This document shows, piece by piece, positions 7,131 through 15,452 of a stretch of DNA of 16,879 nt (its first letter is position 1; each line of letters starts with the position of its first letter). A program made the translations under genes and the position numbers. The stretch lies in the NCBI GenBank assembly GCA_937890045.1, contig CALBXV010000547.1, positions 1-16,879 of the forward strand, written 5' to 3'. The notes beneath the pieces are model-generated. The model was given only the letters and a program-made list of their open reading frames with translations, was not told the DNA's origin and did not search any database. Source of the stretch: an uncultured archaeon (lineage in GTDB: Archaea; Thermoproteota; Nitrososphaeria; Nitrososphaerales; CALBXV01).

Positions 7131-8717
7131 ATGCCATATACTAAAGAAGAATTAGATAGTAATGAACATTATCAAGATATAATTTCAGCAAATAGAAGAT
7201 CTTATGACGAACAAGTAGAAAGAGAATTTGTTGCTATGAGAGCTACTGGGTCTCGTGCAAATTCAACACCAACTTTAAGAAATGAGGATGGTTCTATTAT
7301 TTTATATGAAGATCCAGATGATGGTAGTGGTTTAAATAGACCAAATCAATTTGTTGCTGTTGAAGCGACACAACCAGCAATAAGAAAAAAATTATTGAAT
7401 AGTGTTGTAGATAGAACTATAACAGAATTAAGTGTTAATATTGATGAGGGTAGTGGATTAAGTATAGAAGAACTTTTTGCAGAATATGATAGATTAAAAG
7501 ATGATATATCACCAACTGGGACTTTATTATCTCATAGTTATTTAATTGAAGTAAGTAGAACTTATGTGTCTGGAGAAGATCCAGAAATAGTTGCACTTAA
7601 AGAAGCATTAGCTACTCAAATAATGCAATTGCAAGATGCACAAACTGCATTACAAGAGGTTCAACAACAATTACAAGCTGAATTGGCAAATGCACAAGCA
7701 GCTGCGACAGGTGGTACTACAACAACAACTACAACTACAGTTCCAGCAACTGATCAAGAAGCTTACACTACTTATGTAACTGAGATGGAAGGTTATGCTA
7801 ATACAAAAAGACCATATACATATGATGAGTGGGTACAATTTGATAAACCTGCCGCTTCAGCTGGATGGGATAAACTTTTGATTATTGATCATCCCCATGA
7901 AATGATTGATGATCCATATACACATACATTTTCTTCAACTCGTGATAAAATTCATGAGATAATAAGAGTTGCAGCGCAAGGTGATGATTCACTTACTTAT
8001 CTATGGCATTGGAAAGCATCAGGTGAACAAGGAGATTATCAAATTTTTACACCAATATCCGAACAATATGAACAAATGGCTTTATCAGATGGTGAGAATG
8101 CAGGATTGGATCTTGATGGTGCAAGTATTATTGATGCAACACACCACAGGAGTGGTTTTGGGTTTATGCTACTAGATGGAATTACTATGGAAAATTTTTA
8201 TGTAAAGTGTAAGGTAAGTGATAGGTCTGGAGAAGCTTGGTCTGATACAGTTGAATTTAGAATTACTCCATCCGCACAAGCAACATCTACTGCAGGTGCA
8301 GCTGCCCAGGATAGAGGTGGTGGTAGTGGATGTTTTGTTGGTGGAACTCAAATTCAAATGAATGAAGGAGTAAAATTTATTGAAGATATTAAAGTGGGTG
8401 ATGTTGTAAAATCATTTGATGTAGGAATAAGTTCAATTATTGATTCTGAAGTAACAAAAACATATGTTCATAGTGATAGATACTATATGATTTTAAATGG
8501 AACTATTAAAACTACTTCAATTCATCCATTTTATACAGATGGCAAGTGGGTAGAAGCTGGAGACTTGTCAGTTGGAAATAAAATACTTCATGTAGATGGG
8601 TTAGAACATACGATAGAGACAATTGAATTAAGTGATGAATCAGTAATAGTATATAATCTTGAAGTAGATGGAACTCATAATTATTTTGCAGAAGGATATT
8701 TGGTTCATAATAAATAA
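7131..8717 (+). CDS. Baseplate-region protein with C-terminal Hint (intein-like) domain
   Basis: This protein has 528 residues in four parts. Residues 1-150 are an unknown domain, and 150-193 are a Gln/Ala-rich coiled coil (LQEVQQQLQAELANAQ). An eight-Thr linker (196-203) follows. Residues about 245-380 are beta-rich and end in FYVKCKVSDRSGEAWSDTVE, like a PKD or Ig-type domain. After a GGGSG hinge, residues 401-528 are a Hint domain: Cys401 in CFVGGTQI, the TTSIHPF block (Thr462, His465), and VYNLEVDGTHNYFAEGYLVH with terminal His526-Asn527. The only residue after Asn527 is Lys528, so there is no C-extein. Cleavage before Cys401 is chemically possible by family precedent, but splicing is not. 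The first three parts are not recognised as a named baseplate protein. It follows the DNRLRE gene by one base. Confidence 0.8.
   Translation: MPYTKEELDSNEHYQDIISANRRSYDEQVEREFVAMRATGSRANSTPTLRNEDGSIILYEDPDDGSGLNRPNQFVAVEATQPAIRKKLLNSVVDRTITELSVNIDEGSGLSIEELFAEYDRLKDDISPTGTLLSHSYLIEVSRTYVSGEDPEIVALKEALATQIMQLQDAQTALQEVQQQLQAELANAQAAATGGTTTTTTTTVPATDQEAYTTYVTEMEGYANTKRPYTYDEWVQFDKPAASAGWDKLLIIDHPHEMIDDPYTHTFSSTRDKIHEIIRVAAQGDDSLTYLWHWKASGEQGDYQIFTPISEQYEQMALSDGENAGLDLDGASIIDATHHRSGFGFMLLDGITMENFYVKCKVSDRSGEAWSDTVEFRITPSAQATSTAGAAAQDRGGGSGCFVGGTQIQMNEGVKFIEDIKVGDVVKSFDVGISSIIDSEVTKTYVHSDRYYMILNGTIKTTSIHPFYTDGKWVEAGDLSVGNKILHVDGLEHTIETIELSDESVIVYNLEVDGTHNYFAEGYLVHNK
8331..8714 (+). other. Hint domain segment within the preceding gene
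   Basis: This segment codes residues 401-528 of the gene at 7131. It has the features of a minimal Hint fold: a first-position Cys followed by VGGTQI, an IEDIKVGDVV strand, a T-x-x-H block (462-465) and a C-terminal YFAEGYLVHN. About 127 residues from Cys to Asn fits an endonuclease-free mini-intein or bacterial intein-like domain. No homing endonuclease motif is present. The residue after Asn is Lys rather than Cys, Ser or Thr. Confidence 0.85.
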
Positions 8718-8783
8718 TCTAAATGAAATTATTCATATTTAAATTAAAAAACAAAAGAATATTATTACAGAAAGGATAGGAAA

Positions 8784-11700
8784 GTGGCATTAAAACATAT
8801 TCTAAATAGATTAAATCCTAGAGATGCTGAGATAATACATTCTCCTGTTCCAGTACCAGTACATGATTTTGGAAAACGGGGAGATTATGTTGAACTTCAT
8901 GTTTATGATGTAAATGATAATTATTTGGATTCCAGTATTATTGAAGATTTTATGGATGGTGATCAATTAAAACTTAAACCTGGAAATGATTTAAGAGATA
9001 TGGGATTTTCGGAAGGAAGGTATATAGTAGATTATAATTTTTTAAGAAGAGTTGGTGGTACAGAAGAAACAGTTTTAGTTAATGCAGATAAGTCAATATA
9101 TAAGGGAGAGTATTATGTAACAGATGAAGATAAAATTTATAAGGGTACTGAACCTGTAATTGGTCAGGGTGATGGTGGAAATGTGGATCAACCCGTTGAA
9201 GTTTTTGTAGAGGATTATAAATTTTTTATTCAAGAAATATCACCTTCAAGAAGAGAAGTTAGATTAGCACCATTAGATATTCAAGATAATGAATATTTAA
9301 AAGAATTTGAAAACCTTGCAGTTACAGAAGTTAGGTATGAACCAATTGAAAGAAGTTTATTTGGTAGTATAGCTTTAAATCCAGGTGGGCAATCTGGAGC
9401 AGTTCCAACATTAGGTGCTGATACTCAATGGAAAGCAACCTTGCATAATGATGATGGTGGATTTATTGAAGAAATGGTAGGTGGAACTATTACTATAAAT
9501 GATGCTTTTCTTGTTAGATATAAGGAAGAAGTTAGTTGGATACCGAATCCAAATGCTGGAACATCAACAGTTGCACCCGCAGGTGATACTATTCCTGCAG
9601 TAAAACAAATTCAAGATCCAGAAGTTCTTCCTAAGAAGAAACAATTAAAACGTGTGAAAGAAAATAAAAGGAAAAATTTAAAAAGATTAGAGGAAAGCAT
9701 TACATCTAATTTACCAAAAGGGAAAAAGAATACTATTGATAGGGGTGAAGATAGAGCTAGTTCTGGTGGTGGCGGTGGTGGCGCTGCTGGAGGTCCTCCA
9801 GATGATATATTAATGAGTGTAAAATATGAGGTTATATGGGAAACAACTGATATTCCACAATTTGCTCGCACGCTTGATGATAGTGGTGCACCTGGTTCAC
9901 GAGGTGGTGCTGGTGCTGGTGGCGGTGGTGGTGCCGGCCGTGGTCGACGTGGAAGAACTAGTGGTGCTGGTGCTGGTGGCGGTGGTGGTGCCGGCCGTGG
10001 TCGACGTGGAAGAACTAGTGGTGCTGAAACAAGACAGCCCACACCAAAAACCAAAAGAAAAAGAAAAAAAGAAAAAGTTGAAGAAGAAACTTTAATAGTT
10101 AAAAAGCCTGGTGGTAAGAAAGTAACTCCACCAACAGAAATAAAGGATGAGGTAAAAATAGTAAAAGGAAATGTAGAAAAGAAAAAGAAGAAAAAGAAGA
10201 AACTACCAGCAAAACTTCCAGGAAGGCCCAAAGCTCCAACTCAAATAAAACAAATAACATATGTTCCAATTTATAAAGATTTTACTGCTATAGTAACAAA
10301 GGTTATTGATAAGAATACAATAGAGTTAGATAAATCATATATACAATCAGCTGCATCGGTTGGTAATTTAGATGGTGCATATATGGGATCTAAACCAAGA
10401 CAAAAAGTATCTTTTTATGTTGATTATAAAACGGCTACTAAATCAGATATGCGTACATTATTGAATTTTGGCGATAACATAATGTCTTTAGCAACAAATT
10501 GGAAATATGATAAGGATAGTATTGTTAATTGGCCACATTCAATAATATATAAATTATACGAATCGTTACCAGATGATATTAGTGTGTTTGATAAATGTAC
10601 AGTTGTTAAAGAAATGTTATCTTCAGTTGAAGAGGAAGTATTTCTTGTTCCATTTGTAGATGAAAAAATAGATGCTATTTTTCTCAGGTCTCCAAATTTT
10701 GATAGTAAGGATGGAGAATCTTTAAAACCTGCGATAAGAAGCAGACCAACTGATTATGAAACTAAGTTAGATATATTAAGTGGTGATGGAAGTGTATCTC
10801 AAAGTTTAATAAATGAATTTATAAGTCAAAGTGTAGATAGTGTAGATTTAAGTATTGATTATTCCCAGCATGAAAATTATGTACATTTTGGATCTGCAGA
10901 AAAAAGATTAAAAAACTTTAAATATAAGTTACAACAAATAGAATCTTATGTAGAACAGAGTTCTTCTTTAGAATCAATAAGTGGAGCTCGTGCTGATATA
11001 GGTAAATGGGAAATGAAACAACGGAAGTTTATTAATGAATTTGATGGATATGAAAAATATCTTTATGAAAAGAGTTCATCTTATTCTACAAGTTCTAATG
11101 GTGAATTTTTTGATGGTGCTTGGCCAAAGGAAAGTGGAACAGGGACAGTCGCAGATCCTTATGTAGTTTATCATAGTACTTCTTCAAAATCATCAAATTG
11201 GTTTACTACAACAGCAAACACAGCATCTTTATATGATGTTAATAATCCAAATAGGTTAGTAAATTTATTGCCTCAACATATAAGAGATAATGATGAAAAT
11301 AGTACTTTTTTAGATTTTATGGATATGATAGGTCATCATTTTGATATTGTATGGTCTTATATAAGAAGTTTAACTGATGTACATTCGAGGGATGATAAGT
11401 TAACAGAGGGAGTTTCAAAGGATTTACTTTATGATGTTGCAAAGTCTCTTGGGTTAAAGTTATTTGATGGAAAAGATTTAGTACCACTTAGTAGATATGC
11501 TTTAGGCAAGGAAGTTACTGGTTCTAAGGCAACAACTCCTGTATATTCAGAAGTACCAGAAAGAGATATATCGAGAGAAATATGGAAGAGATTATTAAAT
11601 AATTTACCATTTTTCTTAAAAAATAAAGGTACGGTTAGAGCATTAAAAGCAATAATAAATTGTTATGGTATTCCATCAACTATTTTAAGAGTTAGAGAAT

Positions 11701-13616
11701 TCGGTGGACCAGATTTACCTGGAACTGCAACTTCTTATTCTATAACAAAGAAATTCACAAAAGCATTAAATTTTAGAGCTGGTCAATATATTGCAGCTGC
11801 TTGGCAAAATGATTCAAGAACTGGTAGAAGGCCAGATACAGTAGAACTTAGATTTAGAAGTTTGGGAAGTGATGGAACAACTGATAGAACATTAGTTAGA
11901 GATAAAGCTGGTGGTTGGGCATTAATGTTATTAGATAATGCTTCTGTTGATAATATTGGTAGGGTTGCATTTAGATTGTCTGGTTCTGATGGATATAAAA
12001 CTGTATCATCCTCAGCATATTCTGTATTTGATGGTGATTTTTGGTCTGTTATGTTAACGAGAATGTCTGCAAGTGATGCGCAATTATCAAGTGATGCAAT
12101 AGATCAGAGTATAAAATATACTCTTTATACAAAAAAATATGATTCTGGAAGAAGTAAAATTTTCTTAAATGACCAAATATCAATGACTGTACCTGGCAAT
12201 GCTAATGTTGCATCTCAATCATATAATGCTGCATTTACTGGAAGTTCTGGTGCAGGAAAACTTATACTTGGTGGATTGGGATCTGGTGCTGTTGGATCAC
12301 AACTTACAGGTTCAATGATGGAATTTAGATTGTGGGGAACATCATTAAATGAAAGTGCATTTGATAATCATGTTGCATCACCGAAGTCATATAATGGAAA
12401 TCATGCCTCATCATCTTGGACTGATTTAATATTAAGATATTCTTTTGATGATAATATAGATTTAAGTTCTGATCCAAATATTAGAGATATAACTCCTGAC
12501 CAAACATATGAGTCTAGTGGTAGCGCAAAAGGGTATACTGCTTTTAATAAAGCATCATCTTTTAGTTCAGTAGTAGATGAAGAAAAAATGTTTGTTCCAA
12601 ATGTTGGTCCAAATAGGAGAATATCTAATAAGGTAAGAATTGAATCTAGCAGTTTAGCTAATGGTCAATTGAGTATGCAAAAAAGGTCTGAATTAAGTTC
12701 ATATGATTTTGCTCCAGTTGATTCAAATAAACTTGGAATATATTTTGCACCAACCGATGTAGTAAATGAAGATATTATTCGTTCTGTAGCTAATTTAGAT
12801 TTTAATCAATATTTGGGTGATCCAAGAGATAAAACTAAATATACTTATAGAGGACTTGAAAAGATAAGGGGTACTTATTGGCAAAAATGGAATAGTCCAG
12901 CAAATTTTTGGGCATATATGAGAATGATTAGATTTTATGATCAAACTATTTTTGACCAATTGAAAGCTTTAGTTCCAGCTCGTTCTAAACCAACTTTCGG
13001 TACGGTTATTGAACCTAATATATTTGAAAGACCAAAAGATCCTTCTCTACAAAGAGATCCAACTTATGAAGATTTATCATTCAGGGCTACAATTAATTTA
13101 ACTAGTTATGGACCAGCAGCTGCTTTAAGTATGAGTGCAGAAAATCCTTATTATGAAGGATCTGCGTCTGCTGATATATTTGATGAACCAAATTTGAGTG
13201 TTATTGATTCAATTGATGGAAAACATGGATTTGGTAGTTTATATGCAACCGCTTCTGTTACAGTTGGGGGTCCAGATTATGTATTTATAGAAGGTGCACA
13301 ACCATTTATATCGGAATCAAGACTTTCTGAACATAATAGAGAAAGAGTATTTTATTATTCTTCTTCTTTGAGTCAATCGTTGCATAGTACTTATGGATTT
13401 TTACCTTATGCATATTCTTCTTCTGAGTTTAGATCAAGAGGGGATACAAAATATTACCAATCATCTACTTTAGCTAATTTGTTTTTTGAAGGATGTACGC
13501 AAACTTTTAATACAACACCAGATGGTGGGCCAGTTATAGAGACAACCATTGTTAAACCAACAAGACTTGTTGTACAGGAACCTGGTGAATCTAGACTTAA
13601 AACTGAGCTTGGCTAA
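8784..13616 (+). CDS. Giant tail/baseplate structural protein with LamG-like domain
   Basis: This protein has 1,610 residues and starts at GTG after AAAGGATAGG. Residues 1-180 are a beta-rich domain with FFIQEISPSRREVRLAPL near the end. Residues about 240-480 are a long low-complexity linker: Lys/Arg clusters (284-305), Gly runs, two identical 19-residue Gly/Arg repeats (375-412) and eight consecutive Lys (466-473). Around 840-975 lies a helical segment like tail protein I (FLDFMDMIGHHFDIVWSYI; FFLKNKGTVRALKAIINCYG; IPSTILRVREFGG). Residues about 985-1220 read as a LamG/concanavalin-type beta-sandwich (MMEFRLWGTSLNE; LILRYSFDD). The part after 1338 includes LVPARSKPTFGTVIEPNIFE, a conserved-looking tail. 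It probably ties the wedge to outer fibres, in the place held by gp7-gp10 in T4. That role is inferred from order and domains. A 66-base gap without features precedes it. Confidence 0.8.
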   Translation: MALKHILNRLNPRDAEIIHSPVPVPVHDFGKRGDYVELHVYDVNDNYLDSSIIEDFMDGDQLKLKPGNDLRDMGFSEGRYIVDYNFLRRVGGTEETVLVNADKSIYKGEYYVTDEDKIYKGTEPVIGQGDGGNVDQPVEVFVEDYKFFIQEISPSRREVRLAPLDIQDNEYLKEFENLAVTEVRYEPIERSLFGSIALNPGGQSGAVPTLGADTQWKATLHNDDGGFIEEMVGGTITINDAFLVRYKEEVSWIPNPNAGTSTVAPAGDTIPAVKQIQDPEVLPKKKQLKRVKENKRKNLKRLEESITSNLPKGKKNTIDRGEDRASSGGGGGGAAGGPPDDILMSVKYEVIWETTDIPQFARTLDDSGAPGSRGGAGAGGGGGAGRGRRGRTSGAGAGGGGGAGRGRRGRTSGAETRQPTPKTKRKRKKEKVEEETLIVKKPGGKKVTPPTEIKDEVKIVKGNVEKKKKKKKKLPAKLPGRPKAPTQIKQITYVPIYKDFTAIVTKVIDKNTIELDKSYIQSAASVGNLDGAYMGSKPRQKVSFYVDYKTATKSDMRTLLNFGDNIMSLATNWKYDKDSIVNWPHSIIYKLYESLPDDISVFDKCTVVKEMLSSVEEEVFLVPFVDEKIDAIFLRSPNFDSKDGESLKPAIRSRPTDYETKLDILSGDGSVSQSLINEFISQSVDSVDLSIDYSQHENYVHFGSAEKRLKNFKYKLQQIESYVEQSSSLESISGARADIGKWEMKQRKFINEFDGYEKYLYEKSSSYSTSSNGEFFDGAWPKESGTGTVADPYVVYHSTSSKSSNWFTTTANTASLYDVNNPNRLVNLLPQHIRDNDENSTFLDFMDMIGHHFDIVWSYIRSLTDVHSRDDKLTEGVSKDLLYDVAKSLGLKLFDGKDLVPLSRYALGKEVTGSKATTPVYSEVPERDISREIWKRLLNNLPFFLKNKGTVRALKAIINCYGIPSTILRVREFGGPDLPGTATSYSITKKFTKALNFRAGQYIAAAWQNDSRTGRRPDTVELRFRSLGSDGTTDRTLVRDKAGGWALMLLDNASVDNIGRVAFRLSGSDGYKTVSSSAYSVFDGDFWSVMLTRMSASDAQLSSDAIDQSIKYTLYTKKYDSGRSKIFLNDQISMTVPGNANVASQSYNAAFTGSSGAGKLILGGLGSGAVGSQLTGSMMEFRLWGTSLNESAFDNHVASPKSYNGNHASSSWTDLILRYSFDDNIDLSSDPNIRDITPDQTYESSGSAKGYTAFNKASSFSSVVDEEKMFVPNVGPNRRISNKVRIESSSLANGQLSMQKRSELSSYDFAPVDSNKLGIYFAPTDVVNEDIIRSVANLDFNQYLGDPRDKTKYTYRGLEKIRGTYWQKWNSPANFWAYMRMIRFYDQTIFDQLKALVPARSKPTFGTVIEPNIFERPKDPSLQRDPTYEDLSFRATINLTSYGPAAALSMSAENPYYEGSASADIFDEPNLSVIDSIDGKHGFGSLYATASVTVGGPDYVFIEGAQPFISESRLSEHNRERVFYYSSSLSQSLHSTYGFLPYAYSSSEFRSRGDTKYYQSSTLANLFFEGCTQTFNTTPDGGPVIETTIVKPTRLVVQEPGESRLKTELG
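9906..10025 (+). repeat. Two identical 57-bp tandem repeats (Gly/Arg coding)
   Basis: Copy 1 is 9906-9962 and copy 2 is 9963-10019; they match base for base. The first 6 bases of a third copy (GGTGCT) follow at 10020-10025. Each codes 19 residues, GAGAGGGGGAGRGRRGRTS, in frame in the giant tail protein. The units are far richer in G and C than the surrounding genes and use codons such as GGC, GCC, CGT and CGA that are rare around them. The complete identity implies recent duplication. Confidence 0.95.
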
Positions 13617-13726
13617 TTGTGAATAAAAAATTAATAAATGACTATTTATATATGAAAAACACCATCTTTAAAAAATTCAATTCTAATATTTATATATAGT
13701 GAACATATTTAAAAGGAGACTAAGAT
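13617..13726 (+). promoter_or_regulatory. Intergenic region with candidate late promoter elements (site B)
   Basis: This 110-base AT-rich gap separates the giant gene from the next unit. AATATTTATA lies at 13685-13694, ending 32 bases before the ATG at 13727. A related TATTTATATAT core lies at 13643-13653. AAGGAG at 13713-13718 is a strong ribosome binding site. No GC-rich terminator hairpin is present, so read-through from the giant gene is possible. Confidence 0.5.
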
Positions 13727-14359
13727 ATGGGTTATCTTGATAATACTACAACGACAGTAGACGCAATTCTCACAAAAAAGGGCAGAGAACTTTTAGCTAG
13801 GGGTGAGAATGAATTTAATATAACAAAATTTGCCTTATCAGATGATGAGATAGATTATACATTGTGGGATGTAACACATCCAGATGGAACAAATTCGTAT
13901 GGGGCAGTAATTGAAAATATGCCAGTATTGGAAGCATTTCCTGATGAAAACCAGGTAATGAGATATAAATTAGTATCTCTACCTAAAGATACTGCTAAAC
14001 TTCCAATTATTGAAGTTCCGCAGTCATCTATATTATTCAAAAATGCTGGTGTAGTTCAACCTATTACTCCAACAACAAGAAATGGAAGTGATGCTAAGTT
14101 AGGATATTCTATAATTCTTCATAATTCTGATGCTGCTGATTTAGTGGTTGCTCAGGGTGGAGAAGTAGTAAGTACAGGTGCTACAACTCCTGTATTTCTT
14201 AGTGATACAGAACGAAAGAAGAGTATTACAGTTGTTGGTTCATCTTTTAATTTGATTTCAAGGTCAACATCTTCAACAATAGTAACTCAGGCAACTATTC
14301 ATGGAAATGAAACTGGTGCTACTATTACAATTCCTGTTACAGTTAATGCAAATTCATAA
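13727..14359 (+). CDS. Conserved-type virion structural protein, function unknown
   Basis: This protein has 210 residues. The N-terminal half has a compact, conserved-looking run of motifs: ILTKKGRELLARGENEFNI, TKFALSDDEIDYTLWDVTHP, NSYGAVIENMPVLEAFPDE. From memory, these are typical of proteins encoded in tail regions of uncultured marine phages. The C-terminal half (about 120-210) is Ser/Thr/Val-rich with alternating hydrophobic residues (KSITVVGSSFNLISR, GATITIPVTVNA), like an Ig-type beta-sandwich. There is no signal peptide or enzyme motif. It leads the second plus-strand unit with a strong AAGGAG site, and the next gene's ribosome binding site overlaps its stop codon. It is probably a tail or fibre component; this is inference. 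Confidence 0.75.
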   Translation: MGYLDNTTTTVDAILTKKGRELLARGENEFNITKFALSDDEIDYTLWDVTHPDGTNSYGAVIENMPVLEAFPDENQVMRYKLVSLPKDTAKLPIIEVPQSSILFKNAGVVQPITPTTRNGSDAKLGYSIILHNSDAADLVVAQGGEVVSTGATTPVFLSDTERKKSITVVGSSFNLISRSTSSTIVTQATIHGNETGATITIPVTVNANS

Positions 14360-14370
14360 GGAGTTGAAAA

Positions 14371-15435
14371 ATGGCTGAAATTTATACAAGGTTTGATAAA
14401 GAATTTGATGTAATTAAAAACCAAAGACAAACAGTTTCTTCTGGATTGTGGTCGAGTGGAGTTGGAACATTATCTACTTTTTACACATCCTCAGTTCAGA
14501 GTGGAAGTAGTGGGCAGTATTATACGGATTCTTACAAATCAAATCCGCAAACAGATAGCGAAGCTGAAGTTCAGCTTTCTATTGCTTATGGACATATAGC
14601 TGGTAGTGGTTCATATGGAATAACTAAAAACTTTCCTACTAAAGCTATTTATGCACAATATAGAAATCTACTTTTATCACCAACTGATACTAAATTTACT
14701 TTTGCTGGATCTAATGATAGTAATGATATATTTGCAATAGCAGTTCAAAGATCAAGACTTCGTGAAAAGATGGATCCAGGCAATTGGGAATTGTGGATTA
14801 GTGGTAGCGATGTCAACGCCGGCGGCACGGATGATGGTTCAGTAATTAAGTTAATGGATGATAGTGGTGCTACAACTAATCCTGCTGTAAACCAGGGTGG
14901 TAGAGTATTTAATGTAGTTAGTGGTTCTATTAAGAGTGGTACTGCAGTAACTAAATTTACTGTAGATGAACAACCTGGTGGTGGATATGGATTATTTTAT
15001 CCTGATTTAGGGATTATAGTTCTAAGGCCTGATATGCTTAGAGCATCAGGTTCATTATCCAGAGTAGTTGCTTCTAGTCCATGGCCAACATCTTCTGGTG
15101 TTAATGATATGAATCATTTAACTTTATATAATCATATATCGGCTTCAGTAGGAGCTGGCTATTTTGTTGCTCGTAGAGAAGAAATTTTGAATACAACTCA
15201 TTATTTTGCAAGAGCTACAAATAGAAAATTTAACTTTAGTACTAATCCCACTTTCTTTACAGCGTCTGATGGTTCGTTAACGAATCCATCATTCTTTAGA
15301 GATCCCAAAACATATATAACTACTGTTGGTCTTTATAATCATAATAATGAACTTTTAGCAGTTGCAAAACTCAGTAGACCATTACTCAAATCTTTCTCTC
15401 GAGAGGCTATTATAAAAGTTAGATTAGATTTTTAA
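14371..15435 (+). CDS. Virion structural protein, paralogue of the next gene
   Basis: The protein has 354 residues and is rich in Ser, Gly, Thr, Asn and Tyr, as in fibre-type virion proteins. Its last 40 residues (from Tyr315: YITTVGLYNHNNELLAVAKL and onward to KVRLDF) align without gaps to those of the following gene, with about 15 identities. Other shared blocks are REKMDPG (GERINPG in the neighbour), FYPDLGIIVL (FYDFGLVVF) and KFNFSTNPT (EFNATTNIS). A loop near residues 145-155 (SDVNAGGTDDG) is coded by an unusually GC-rich patch. AAGGAG at 14358-14363 overlaps the previous stop. No function is known to me; it probably decorates or extends the baseplate or fibres. Confidence 0.75.
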   Translation: MAEIYTRFDKEFDVIKNQRQTVSSGLWSSGVGTLSTFYTSSVQSGSSGQYYTDSYKSNPQTDSEAEVQLSIAYGHIAGSGSYGITKNFPTKAIYAQYRNLLLSPTDTKFTFAGSNDSNDIFAIAVQRSRLREKMDPGNWELWISGSDVNAGGTDDGSVIKLMDDSGATTNPAVNQGGRVFNVVSGSIKSGTAVTKFTVDEQPGGGYGLFYPDLGIIVLRPDMLRASGSLSRVVASSPWPTSSGVNDMNHLTLYNHISASVGAGYFVARREEILNTTHYFARATNRKFNFSTNPTFFTASDGSLTNPSFFRDPKTYITTVGLYNHNNELLAVAKLSRPLLKSFSREAIIKVRLDF

Positions 15436-15452
15436 CATAGAGGGGTACACAA

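Noticed and set aside
8331..8717. A functional splicing intein
   Set aside because: There is no C-extein: only Lys follows the terminal Asn, and the +1 residue should be Cys, Ser or Thr. The 66 bases downstream do not code a continuation.
8718..8783. Possible hairpin or promoter in the 66-base gap before the giant gene
   Set aside because: Only a weak ATGAA/TTCAT inverted repeat is present, with no GC stem, T-tract or AATATTTATA motif. It is treated as a plain intergenic gap.
9826..10095. Plus-strand frame with Val/Leu-rich repeats inside the giant gene
   Set aside because: It is an out-of-frame reading of the 57-bp repeats and has no separate start signal; the in-frame giant gene explains the region.
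10155..10203. A-rich run as a programmed frameshift site
   Set aside because: The run is AAG/AAA lysine codons in a frame that stays open for more than 1,100 further codons with recognisable domains. No alternative-frame product or stimulatory structure was seen.
9611..10231. Long open frame on the minus strand coding a Pro- and Phe-rich protein
   Set aside because: It is the exact complement of the Gly/Arg/Lys-coding linker of the giant tail gene. It is open only because that strand is poor in A/T-ending Gly and Lys complements that make stops, and it shows no ribosome binding site or protein-like composition.
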